From positions 1 to 38,112 of the forward strand of contig JAKANP010000007.1 in assembly GCA_021812345.1 (NCBI GenBank): DNA of 38,112 nucleotides, read 5' to 3'. Below are positions 7,002 through 15,703 of the stretch, piece by piece (position 1 is the first letter of the stretch; each line of letters starts with the position of its first letter). The DNA is from a bacterium (GTDB lineage: Bacteria; Patescibacteriota; Minisyncoccia; UBA6257; JAGOQP01). The position numbers were made by a program, and so were the translations under genes. The notes under the pieces were generated by a model that saw only the letters and a list, made by a program, of their open reading frames with translations, made no database searches and was not told the DNA's origin.

Positions 7002-9137
7002 ATGAAAAAAACATCAATATTGATATCGGTTATTGTCTTTGTGATTATTACTATTCCACTTACAACAAAGACACAACCGATCAAAAATCTGACGAATTTT
7101 ATTCAGAGTATTCAGTCGATATTTTCCGGGCCAAAGATATCACTTTCAGTGTCATTATTACCGGATACCGGAGCATACGGATCACTGACTATAATTTCGG
7201 ATGTTGTTGATTCAAATGGCAACTATCTTCGCGATTTGACAAATTTAGAGTCATCGCAAGTCGCATTAGATATAGAGAGAACTTCGGGACTCTCAGGATT
7301 TCCTAATGAACCAGTTTCTCAAATATTATTGCCGGCTCATATTGGAACATACACCAATTTACCGGCAAGCAATGGAACAATTTATGCAAAATATGTCATT
7401 GCAGTTACCGTTTCTCCAAGCGGATTGAAATATTCTTCCATGATAAATGGTCCGACTATTAATCTTCAGCCCAATATAAACAATGTGGTGTCTATTCATT
7501 TTATGGTGGCGAATGATGGGGTGATTAAATCTTCGACACCACCTATAACATCTACTTCAACTCCTACACCTACATCCGTGTCGGGAATTTCTACGGATAA
7601 CAAAATCGTTTCATTTAATTTTTCTCCATATTCACTTTCGTATGTTAAAACTTTAGTTAAAACATATACTGACGATATGCTGAATAATAGCAATCCATCG
7701 TTTCTTGATGGGGATATGGGTTTTGGTGCGGCCAGAGCTTTTCCTTTCAGTCTATCCGAGGCCAGTTTTAGTGGAAAGCCGTATCTTTTTATTTCATCTT
7801 TAGGTTTTATAGAAATATATGATATATCCGATCCTGCAAATCCAATTCAAGTTGGGAACTTTGCTTTATCATCTCTTATTAGTGTGGATGATTTTTGCAA
7901 ACCTGCCAATCATGGAGGAACCGGTGGTAATTTTGTTTCTGCGTTTAGTATTTCCGTTGCCGATGATTATCCTTATGCAATAATTGATCAACATTTTGGA
8001 GATTTTATGACAACGGCACGTGGTTTTGCCATATTGAATGTAAATGTTTCGGGGAGTAAGGTGACTTTAAGTGCCAGCGCTAATCAAACTTATTGTCAGG
8101 CGTTTCGCTCTGCGGACGTTGCTCAAAGCGGACAATTATTTAAAGTAGCTGACGGCAATGTTTATATTGCGGGTCCATTGCCATATAAGATGATTGCCGG
8201 AGGAAATTACAAAATGGGAACAATAGGAATATATAATATTTCATCCAGTGGCAATGTTTCGGTTGCGTCAAAACTTTATGTTCCTTTTGTGAAAACTGGT
8301 TTTGAGAGCTTGGATTTTAGCAAGATGGTTATAATTCAACAGCCATCAAAAACATTTATTTTATCACCAAGAACAACCAATAGTGGAATTTGGGGAGTTG
8401 TAGATGTTTCCAATCCTTCCAATCCTGTTTTGGGAAGTAGCACATATCCATTATTAAATCCTGTGTATGATAAAACTTCAGAATTAATATATTCTCTAAA
8501 TGGAAATAATCTTTCGGTATACGACGCATCTTCACTGCCAAGCTTAACTCTTAAGAAGACTTTATCTCTGAATAATATAATAGATATTAAAAATACCTAT
8601 ATTAAAAATCTCAGGTCGCTTTTGAATATTCCTTCAAATCAAGCAGTAACTATAACGCCGACTAATCAAAAATTATTGACGGCTGAAGGAAATATTATTG
8701 TTGTAAGCGTTAATACATTTCCTGATCAAGAAATTGCCCTTAAGCAATATGGCTATAGAAGTGAGCTGGGTCTTTCGGAATATGTTCTTGATCTAAACGA
8801 TTTAAACGCTCCCAAGCTTGCCGGCATTATAACTGCCAGGCAGTCGCTTCCGGCTGATTATGCGGGAGGATTTGGAGGAGAAGATTATTGGTACGGAGAC
8901 GCATTGGTTACGAATAATTATATATTTAGAGCAGATGTGAGAAGGGCGGATGTTTGGAAATTGAACAATGCTACGACTACCAACCAGGTTCCCGCTAATG
9001 TCACTTCCGTAAATGGAGGAAATAATAATGTAACCGGAAAAATTATTTCCACTACAACCTTGAAAAATTTTCAACAAACTCTATTTTCTTTTCAAAATAT
9101 ACTCAACATCTTCAAGAATATATTAAATGGTAAATAG
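7002..9137 (+). CDS. Secreted beta-propeller (LVIVD-like) surface protein
   Basis: Counting from the ATG at 7002 (chosen because it fits the -10 box and begins the signal sequence), the protein has 711 residues. KKTSILISVIVFVIITIPLTT is a signal peptide or membrane anchor. A domain of about 150 residues of beta-rich sequence follows, then a Ser/Thr/Pro linker (STPPITSTSTPTPTS). The large C-terminal part has repeated blocks of the form 'YLFISSLGFIEIYDISDPANPIQVG' and 'WGVVDVSNPSNPVLG', typical of LVIVD-type beta-propeller repeats. It is probably exported and surface-bound; binding partner unknown. A terminator follows. No catalytic motif was seen. Confidence 0.7.
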   Translation: MKKTSILISVIVFVIITIPLTTKTQPIKNLTNFIQSIQSIFSGPKISLSVSLLPDTGAYGSLTIISDVVDSNGNYLRDLTNLESSQVALDIERTSGLSGFPNEPVSQILLPAHIGTYTNLPASNGTIYAKYVIAVTVSPSGLKYSSMINGPTINLQPNINNVVSIHFMVANDGVIKSSTPPITSTSTPTPTSVSGISTDNKIVSFNFSPYSLSYVKTLVKTYTDDMLNNSNPSFLDGDMGFGAARAFPFSLSEASFSGKPYLFISSLGFIEIYDISDPANPIQVGNFALSSLISVDDFCKPANHGGTGGNFVSAFSISVADDYPYAIIDQHFGDFMTTARGFAILNVNVSGSKVTLSASANQTYCQAFRSADVAQSGQLFKVADGNVYIAGPLPYKMIAGGNYKMGTIGIYNISSSGNVSVASKLYVPFVKTGFESLDFSKMVIIQQPSKTFILSPRTTNSGIWGVVDVSNPSNPVLGSSTYPLLNPVYDKTSELIYSLNGNNLSVYDASSLPSLTLKKTLSLNNIIDIKNTYIKNLRSLLNIPSNQAVTITPTNQKLLTAEGNIIVVSVNTFPDQEIALKQYGYRSELGLSEYVLDLNDLNAPKLAGIITARQSLPADYAGGFGGEDYWYGDALVTNNYIFRADVRRADVWKLNNATTTNQVPANVTSVNGGNNNVTGKIISTTTLKNFQQTLFSFQNILNIFKNILNGK

Positions 9138-9151
9138 TTTTATCACTAAAT

Positions 9152-9182
9152 ACCCCCTCTTTATTTAAAAAGGGGGTTTTAA
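9152..9182 (+). terminator. Terminator after the beta-propeller gene
   Basis: ACCCCCT and AGGGGGT form a 7-bp GC-rich stem, followed by TTTTA. It separates this gene from ileS. Confidence 0.75.
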
Positions 9183-9225
9183 AATGACGCTTCAAATTTC
9201 AAAAAAAGTGTGATAAATTATTTTA

Positions 9226-12200
9226 ATGCTAAGAAACTTAAAGAACTTTAACCCGCCGGAAATTGAAGAAAAAGTCCTTCAATTTTGGAAAGAAAAGAAT
9301 ATTTTTCAAAAAACTCTTAAAGCAAAAAAGGGAAAGAAAAATTTATCTGCCAATAAACAGGAAAAAGTTTTTAAATTTTGGGAAGGTCCTCCGACGGCAA
9401 ACGGTCGGCCGGGAATTCACCATGTTTTAGCCCGTTCATTCAAAGACGTCGTTTTGCGTTTTAAAACGATGCAAGGATTTATAGTCCCACGAAAAGGCGG
9501 TTGGGATACGCACGGCCTTCCGGTGGAAATTCAAGTTGAAAAACAGCTTGGATTCAAAAATAAAAAAGACATAGAAGATTACGGAATCGCAAAGTTCAAT
9601 CAAAAATGCAAAGAATCCGTCTGGCTTTATCAAAGCGAATGGGAAAAACTTACCGAGAGAATGGGTTTTTGGCTTGATTTGAAAAATGCCTACATTACTT
9701 ACCACAAAAATTATATGGAATCTTTGTGGTATATAATCAAGCAGGCATGGGATAAAAAATTGATGTATCAGGGACATAAAGTCGTTCCGTGGTGCACTCG
9801 TTGCGGAACGGCTCTTTCTTCCCACGAACTGGCGCAAGGTTATAAAGAAACAACCGACACCTCCGTTTATATAAAATTCAAATTATTAAAAGGACAGAAA
9901 ATTACTCTTCGACAAGCTCAGAATAAAATTCAATATTTTGAGGTTGATGATAAAACTTACATCTTATCTTGGACAACCACTCCCTGGACTTTGCCTGGAA
10001 ACGTCGCTTTGGCTGTTGGAGAAAAAATAAAATACGGAATTTATAGACAAAAAAACAACGAAAAATTCATAATTGCTTTGGATTTGATTGATACTTTAAA
10101 AGATTATGATTTTTCGGAAAAAATTTCTGAAGTTTCCGGAAAAGATCTGGTTGGATTTGAATATGAGCCGTTATTCAAAATAAAAAAATTAAAGAACGAA
10201 AAAACTTATAAAATATATCCGGCTAGTTTTGTTACTACTACTGATGGAACAGGAGTGGTTCATACGGCTGTAATGTACGGAGCGGACGACTACGAGCTTG
10301 GCAAGGAAGTCGGACTTCCTAATATTCACACCGTTAATGAACAAGGTTTATTTATTGATGAAGTGGTAGGACTATCCGGACTTTATGTCAAATCAAAAGA
10401 AACGGAAGATAAAATACTAAAATATTTGGAAGAAAAAAATTATTTACTTGGAAAACTGGATTACACTCACGAGTATCCGTTTTGTTGGCGATGCGGAACC
10501 CCATTGATTTACTACGCGCGAAGTTCCTGGTTTGTAAAAATGCCTGAATTGAAAAAAGAAATGATTGAAAGCAATGAAAAAACAAATTGGGTTCCTTCTC
10601 ATATAAAAAACGGCAGGTTCGGAGAGTGGCTGGAGGATGTTAAAGATTGGAATTTCTCCCGCGAAAGATATTGGGGAACTCCGCTTCCGATTTGGAAATG
10701 CGAGAGTTGCGGAGAATTTAAAGCAGTCGGAAGTTTTTCCGAATTATCGCAATTTCTCCCTTCCGGGACAAATAATTACGTTTTAGTCAGACACGGAGAA
10801 GCGCTACAAAATATCGAAAATATAATCAATGGCAATCCCAAGAATAAAGATGAATTTCCGCTTACCTCAAAAGGAAAATCTCAGGCGAAATTGGTTGCTC
10901 AAAAGTTGTCAAAATTGAAAAATAAAATAGATTTGATTGTCGCTTCTGATTTTCTCAGGACGAAAGAAACGGCCGAGATAATCGCTAAAAAATTAAAGAT
11001 AAAAGAAATAGTTTATGATAAAAGATTGAGAGAGGTTTATACCGGAGATTTTGACGGCAGTGATGTCAAAAATTATCACGAGTATTTTTCCTCGCTTGAA
11101 GAAAAATTTATGAAGCCGACCCCCAACGGAGAAAGCTTAAGAGATTTAGCGTTAAGGCAATACGAATTTGTTAAAGCTTTTGAGAAAAAATATAAAGATA
11201 AAACAATTCTTGTCGTTGGTCACGAATATCCTCTTTGGATGCTGGAAACTGTTTTGTCCGGATGGAGCCAAGAGGAATCGGTTAAAGTCAAAGAATCAAG
11301 AGGAAGCGATTTTATAACTTATGCCGGCTTTGATGTGGCATCCTACCTCCCGGCATCAAGAGATGAGTGCGGAATTTGCGATTACCACAAACCTTATGTT
11401 GATGAAATAACTTTTTCTTGCGATAAATGCGGAAAAACAATGAGGCGAGTTAAGGAAGTTGCCGACGTTTGGTTTGATTCCGGCTCTATGCCTTTTGCTC
11501 AAGACCACTTTCCTTTTATAAAGGACAAAAAAACAAATTATTTTCAAGCAGATAAAAATGAAATAAAAAATCCTTCAAAATTCATAACTTATCCGGCCGA
11601 TTACATTTGCGAAGCGGTGGACCAAACTCGAGGCTGGTTTTACACACTGCTTGCCGTTTCCACCGTTTTAGGATACAAAACGCCATTTAAAAGTGTTGTT
11701 TGCTTGGGACATATCAATGATAAATACGGACAAAAGATGTCAAAATCAAAAGGCAACATCGTTGATCCGTGGGCGGTTATAAACAAATACGGGATTGACG
11801 CTATCAGGTGGTATTTTTACACCGTAAACGCTCCCGGTGATTCAAAAAATTTTGATGAAGTCGAAATTTCAAAAGTGCTAAGACGTTTGATGCTTACCGT
11901 TTACAATTCGTTTGCCTTTTTAAATTTATATGGAAAAAATAAATGCAAGATAGATTCGGCGCCGAATTCAAACAATGTTTTGGATAAATGGATAATATTA
12001 AAGACTCAAGAATGCGCCGATGCTGTCGGCAAAAAAATGGAAGAATATAATTTTCTTGAATCCGGACAAATAATAGAATCTTATGTTGATGATTTATCCA
12101 GGTGGTATATCAGGCGTTCCAGAAAAAGGTTCCAAAAAGTTCAGGATAAAAAAGATTGGGAACAGGCATCGGCAATTTTGGCTTATTCCTTGCTTGAACT

Positions 12201-12849
12201 TTCAAAAATTATGGCGCCATTCACTCCGTTTTTCTCGGAAGCGATTTATCAATCACTGGCGTCGCTTGAATCGTTTTCTGCCAAAGAATCGGTCCATCTT
12301 GAATCATGGCCGGAAAAAATAAATAAAACTTCAACCAATCAAAACTTGATTGATGAAATGTCAAATATAAGAAATCTGGCGTCTGCGGTTTTGGCAAAAA
12401 GAGCCGAAGTCGGAATAAAAGTCCGCCAGCCATTAAACAAACTTGAAATAAAAAATTATAAATCAAAAAACGAAGATTCGCTTAAATTACTCGATGTCTT
12501 AAAAGATGAGATTAATGTTAAAAAAGTGGAAATAAACGATAAGATAGAAAACGATTTTTTGCTGGATACTGTCATAACTCCGGAGTTAAAGACCGAAGGC
12601 GTTATAAGGGAATTGGTCAGGGCCATTCAAGATTTGAGACAAGACGCCGGGTGTGTTCCGAAGGATAAAATAGAAGTTTGGATTTCCGGAGATAAAAATA
12701 TTGAGGCAATGGTTAATGAAAACCAATTATCCATAGCAAAAGATGTTGGAGCCAAAAAAATATCAATCGGGAGAACCGATAAATTTTCGGCAGAAATAGA
12801 AACCAAAATAGATTCTTCGCCTGTTAAAATAAAAATTAAAAAAATATAA
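9226..12849 (+). CDS. ileS: Isoleucyl-tRNA synthetase with an inserted histidine-phosphatase domain
   Basis: IleRS charges tRNA-Ile. Features in order: signature motif GIHH (residues 63-66) in place of HIGH; CP1 editing domain with TTTPWTLPGN (about 250-258) and GTGVVHTAVMYGADDYE; zinc-ribbon cysteines (CTRCG, CWRCG); KMSKS at 837-841; an alpha-helical anticodon domain; and a C-terminal region as in eukaryote-like IleRS2. Between GSFSELSQFL and YHKPYVDEI, which are normally nearly adjacent, about 200 residues (roughly 513-719) are inserted. They form a full histidine-phosphatase domain: VRHGEA (H523), SDFLRTKETA (R578), LREVYTGDFDG (E603) and VVGHEYPL (H666). Total length is 1207 residues versus about 1000 for relatives without it. 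Base composition of the insert resembles its surroundings. A GATAAA box lies 8 bases before the ATG. Confidence 0.96.
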   Translation: MLRNLKNFNPPEIEEKVLQFWKEKNIFQKTLKAKKGKKNLSANKQEKVFKFWEGPPTANGRPGIHHVLARSFKDVVLRFKTMQGFIVPRKGGWDTHGLPVEIQVEKQLGFKNKKDIEDYGIAKFNQKCKESVWLYQSEWEKLTERMGFWLDLKNAYITYHKNYMESLWYIIKQAWDKKLMYQGHKVVPWCTRCGTALSSHELAQGYKETTDTSVYIKFKLLKGQKITLRQAQNKIQYFEVDDKTYILSWTTTPWTLPGNVALAVGEKIKYGIYRQKNNEKFIIALDLIDTLKDYDFSEKISEVSGKDLVGFEYEPLFKIKKLKNEKTYKIYPASFVTTTDGTGVVHTAVMYGADDYELGKEVGLPNIHTVNEQGLFIDEVVGLSGLYVKSKETEDKILKYLEEKNYLLGKLDYTHEYPFCWRCGTPLIYYARSSWFVKMPELKKEMIESNEKTNWVPSHIKNGRFGEWLEDVKDWNFSRERYWGTPLPIWKCESCGEFKAVGSFSELSQFLPSGTNNYVLVRHGEALQNIENIINGNPKNKDEFPLTSKGKSQAKLVAQKLSKLKNKIDLIVASDFLRTKETAEIIAKKLKIKEIVYDKRLREVYTGDFDGSDVKNYHEYFSSLEEKFMKPTPNGESLRDLALRQYEFVKAFEKKYKDKTILVVGHEYPLWMLETVLSGWSQEESVKVKESRGSDFITYAGFDVASYLPASRDECGICDYHKPYVDEITFSCDKCGKTMRRVKEVADVWFDSGSMPFAQDHFPFIKDKKTNYFQADKNEIKNPSKFITYPADYICEAVDQTRGWFYTLLAVSTVLGYKTPFKSVVCLGHINDKYGQKMSKSKGNIVDPWAVINKYGIDAIRWYFYTVNAPGDSKNFDEVEISKVLRRLMLTVYNSFAFLNLYGKNKCKIDSAPNSNNVLDKWIILKTQECADAVGKKMEEYNFLESGQIIESYVDDLSRWYIRRSRKRFQKVQDKKDWEQASAILAYSLLELSKIMAPFTPFFSEAIYQSLASLESFSAKESVHLESWPEKINKTSTNQNLIDEMSNIRNLASAVLAKRAEVGIKVRQPLNKLEIKNYKSKNEDSLKLLDVLKDEINVKKVEINDKIENDFLLDTVITPELKTEGVIRELVRAIQDLRQDAGCVPKDKIEVWISGDKNIEAMVNENQLSIAKDVGAKKISIGRTDKFSAEIETKIDSSPVKIKIKKI

Positions 12850-12873
12850 GATTATTTGCTATAAAAAATATTT

Positions 12874-12905
12874 AATTGCCGTTTTTTAAAAAGCGGCAAT
12901 TTTAT
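12874..12905 (+). terminator. Terminator after ileS
   Basis: AATTGCCG and CGGCAATT form an 8-bp stem, extended by T and A tracts across the loop and followed by TTTATT. Confidence 0.75.
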
Positions 12906-12927
12906 TCAATCGACGACTCAAAACTGG

Positions 12928-12933
12928 TATAAT
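12928..12933 (+). promoter_or_regulatory. Extended -10 promoter of the glycerate kinase gene
   Basis: TGG-TATAAT ends only 6 bases before the ATG at 12940, with a weak TTCAAT at -35 (17-base spacing). This predicts a leaderless mRNA and supports the chosen start. Confidence 0.65.
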
Positions 12934-12939
12934 AAAAAT

Positions 12940-14250
12940 ATGACATCTCCAATCATTAATAAAAATAAGTTTTCTCAAACAAAAATGAGAAAAGACGCGA
13001 TGAAGATAATTGAAAGCGCCTATGAAGCGATAGATATTCAAAAAACCGTATCCCAAAGATTTGTTGTCGATGGCGATATATTGAAAGTTTCCAACGCATC
13101 TTTGGAAAAACATTTTCATCTTGATGATTACAAAAATATTTTTGTTATCGGCTTTGGTAAGGGTTCTTTTGCCGCCGTTTCCAAAATGTCGGATATTTTA
13201 AAAAATAATCTCACATCTGCAGTTTCGTTGGATGTTAAGGATTCTTTTCGACCGAAGAAAGCAAATAATAAAGTTCGGGCTTATTGGGGGACTCATCCTC
13301 AGCCATCTATTAAAAATATTAAAGCAACCAAAAAAATTGTTTCTATCGCCAAAGACGCCGGCAAAGACGATTTAATTATTTATTTCATTGGTGGCGGGGG
13401 ATCTTCTCTCCTGTGCGGTTCATTAAATGAGCTCAAATATGCAAAAACTCTTTTTAATAATTTGACCCGCAAGGGAGCGACGATAGATGAAATCAATGTT
13501 GTCAGAAAACATATTTCCGAAGTGAAGGGCGGAAATTTGGCAAAGTTTACTTATCCGGCGCAATCTTTATCTTTGATTGTTTCGGATGTTTGTGGAAATC
13601 CGCTTGAGGTAATCGCTTCCGGCCCGACTATTTATGATAAAACTAATGTAGAAGACGCTATTATTGTTTTGAAAAAATACGATATTTCAATAGAAAATAT
13701 ATTTTTTGTGGAAACGCCAAAGGATAAACATTATTTTGACAGATGCGAATATTTTTTATTTGCCTGTGACGAAGATGCGGTAATGGCGATGATTAGCAGG
13801 GCAAGAGCGCTTGGATACAAAGCATCTATCGGTTCTTTAGCTTTGGTTGGCGAAGCAAAAAGCGCGCTTCTGCCTTTTGTTAAAAAAATAAAATCTAATG
13901 AAGTCATTATTTGCGCCGGAGAGACAACGGTTAAGATAATAGGCAAGGGGAAAGGCGGAAGAAATCAAGAGGCGTGTCTTTCAATTATAAATCAATCGCA
14001 GGAAGGCAATTTTGATATTTCGAAAATTTTAGTTTCCAGCTTTGCTTCGGATGGATTTGATAATACTCCTGTTGCCGGCGCCATTGCCGACGTTATGACT
14101 TTAAAAAAAACAATTTCAAAAAAAATAAATTCTTTTGATTATTTAAAAAATAACGACTCTTATTCTTTTTTTCAAAAAACCGGAGATTTTCTTCGTGTTG
14201 AAAGGAAGGCATTCAATGTCGCCGATTTGATGTTGATAATAAAAGAATAA
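12940..14250 (+). CDS. Glycerate 2-kinase (DUF4147/MOFRL family)
   Basis: By family knowledge this enzyme phosphorylates D-glycerate to 2-phosphoglycerate, which feeds lower glycolysis. The 436-residue protein has the two expected parts. The N-terminal domain carries GFGKGS (about 71-76, with the conserved Lys), THPQPS and IGGGGSS (150-156). The C-terminal MOFRL domain carries CAGETTV, GKGGRNQEACL and ASDGFDNTPVAGA. Length is normal. It has its own terminator-bounded unit and a leaderless-type promoter. In small genomes this kinase may salvage glycerate; the pathway partner is not visible here. Confidence 0.9.
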   Translation: MTSPIINKNKFSQTKMRKDAMKIIESAYEAIDIQKTVSQRFVVDGDILKVSNASLEKHFHLDDYKNIFVIGFGKGSFAAVSKMSDILKNNLTSAVSLDVKDSFRPKKANNKVRAYWGTHPQPSIKNIKATKKIVSIAKDAGKDDLIIYFIGGGGSSLLCGSLNELKYAKTLFNNLTRKGATIDEINVVRKHISEVKGGNLAKFTYPAQSLSLIVSDVCGNPLEVIASGPTIYDKTNVEDAIIVLKKYDISIENIFFVETPKDKHYFDRCEYFLFACDEDAVMAMISRARALGYKASIGSLALVGEAKSALLPFVKKIKSNEVIICAGETTVKIIGKGKGGRNQEACLSIINQSQEGNFDISKILVSSFASDGFDNTPVAGAIADVMTLKKTISKKINSFDYLKNNDSYSFFQKTGDFLRVERKAFNVADLMLIIKE

Positions 14251-14327
14251 TAAGTTGTGAGGATGATTGTGGCATTGTGTCTAAAATATGTTATTATTTA
14301 AATAACGATTAGATAAAAAAATTATAT

Positions 14328-15572
14328 ATGGAGAAAAAAGTAAAGAATGTTTTATCAAGTAGCCACTCCTTCACTCTGATTGAATTATTGGTAGTAATCG
14401 GTATTTTAGCTATATTAACCGCAGCAGTTATAATCATCCTAAACCCCGCAGAATATCTCAAACAAACCAGAGATGTCACCAGAATGAATGACCTTACCTC
14501 AATCAATCAAGCCTTATCCGTCTTAGAATCTCAAGGAGTAACAAACTTCGGACTAGCTAATACCGTCTATGTCTCAATCCCTGATTCCACCTCCACTTGC
14601 GCCAACTTAGGTCTTCCCACCCTCCCTTCCAATTATTCTTATCATTGTGTCTCCATCTCTACTCTCCAAAGTGTCAATGGAACAGGTTGGATTCCTGTTG
14701 ACTTTACTCAATCCCCCACCCTTTCTTTCTCCCAGCTTCCCATAGACCCTATTAACTCAACTTCTACAGATAATTACTATACTTATGTCACAGGAGGCTC
14801 CTGGCAATTATCCACCCAATTTGAATCATCAAAATATCAAGCCAAAGAAGGTTCTAATGCTTCATATCTTGTCGGTACCAACACTAACTTAGCTCCTTTT
14901 GTTTCGGGACTGGTGGGATGGTGGAAATTGAATGATGGCAATGGATTGACTGCCGCTGATTCAAGTGGATTTTTAAATAATGGGACCTTATCAACACTTA
15001 GCTCCACTCTTCCACAATGGCAAAGTTCATTGATTTGCCACAATCAGACAAGTTGCTTGGGTTTTGATGGCTCAAGTGGTAGTTATGTTATATCATCAAG
15101 TACTATTCCTGACTCAAGCGCAACAAGCGTAACCGCTTGGGCCTATCCTGGTAGTATTTCCCCATCTAATTATGCAATTCTTTCTAAAAGAGTGGGTAAT
15201 GCAGAGCCCTACGCTCTCAATTTTGGATCAAATGGTACCACTCTTGATTTTCATGTTCAGACCTCTGCTGGTTGGGTAAGTTATTCAACTCCGTCTGGTG
15301 CCGTGAATCTTAATGCCTGGAATTTTGTCTCATTCACTTTTTCCGGATCAAATTATAGTCTTTATATAAATGGTGTTCTGATTGTTAGTGGCACCAATTA
15401 TGTTCCTTATACCTATTCGCCTCTAAATATAATCATCGGGTTAGTTTATACTTATCCGTACAGTTGCAACGGTTATTGTAATTTCTTCAATGGATATATT
15501 CAGGATGTCCGCATCTATAACCGTGCCCTCTCCGCCTCAGAAATTCAAGCTCTATACAACGCTACAAAATAA
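14328..15572 (+). CDS. Type IV pilin-like protein with C-terminal LamG domain
   Basis: The N-terminus is a class III prepilin signal: a short basic leader, then S|FTLIELLVVIGILAILTAAVIIILNPAEYLKQTRD with the key Glu at mature position 5. The residue before the cleavage site is Ser instead of the usual Gly. After a pilin-type head (to about residue 185), a concanavalin/LamG-like domain begins at SGLVGWWKLNDGNG and runs to the end (TSVTAWAYPGSISP, LYINGVLIVSG, QDVRIYNRALSASEIQALYNA). Such fusions probably act as surface adhesins or minor pilins; the ligand is unknown. The stretch from about 14520 to 14830 is much richer in C on the coding strand than its neighbours, suggesting a swapped or fast-evolving module. 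Confidence 0.85.
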   Translation: MEKKVKNVLSSSHSFTLIELLVVIGILAILTAAVIIILNPAEYLKQTRDVTRMNDLTSINQALSVLESQGVTNFGLANTVYVSIPDSTSTCANLGLPTLPSNYSYHCVSISTLQSVNGTGWIPVDFTQSPTLSFSQLPIDPINSTSTDNYYTYVTGGSWQLSTQFESSKYQAKEGSNASYLVGTNTNLAPFVSGLVGWWKLNDGNGLTAADSSGFLNNGTLSTLSSTLPQWQSSLICHNQTSCLGFDGSSGSYVISSSTIPDSSATSVTAWAYPGSISPSNYAILSKRVGNAEPYALNFGSNGTTLDFHVQTSAGWVSYSTPSGAVNLNAWNFVSFTFSGSNYSLYINGVLIVSGTNYVPYTYSPLNIIIGLVYTYPYSCNGYCNFFNGYIQDVRIYNRALSASEIQALYNATK

Positions 15573-15582
15573 TTTTTCTACC

Positions 15583-15648
15583 CTTCGACTTCGCTCAGGA
15601 CAAGCCTCTTCGACAAAGCTCAGGCCACCTCCTTTATAAAAGGAGGAA
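15583..15648. repeat. Degenerate direct repeat plus hairpin after the pilin gene
   Basis: Two related units, CTTCGACTTCGCTCAGGACAAG and CTTCGACAAAGCTCAGG, are followed by a hairpin CCTCCTTT-ATA-AAAGGAGG (15628-15646). The repeat unit resembles dispersed intergenic repeats seen in many bacterial genomes. The hairpin has only a weak T tract, so terminator function is uncertain. Confidence 0.5.
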
Positions 15649-15666
15649 TTATTAGCTATATGAGAT

Positions 15667-15695
15667 TTGTAAAATAACTCTTTTTGTTTTATTCT
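15667..15695 (+). promoter_or_regulatory. Promoter of the O-antigen-ligase-like gene
   Basis: TTGTAA (15667-15672), a 17-base spacer, then TATTCT (15690-15695). The ATG at 15704 follows 8 bases later, so the transcript would be essentially leaderless. Confidence 0.6.
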
Positions 15696-15703
15696 GAATT
15701 ATT

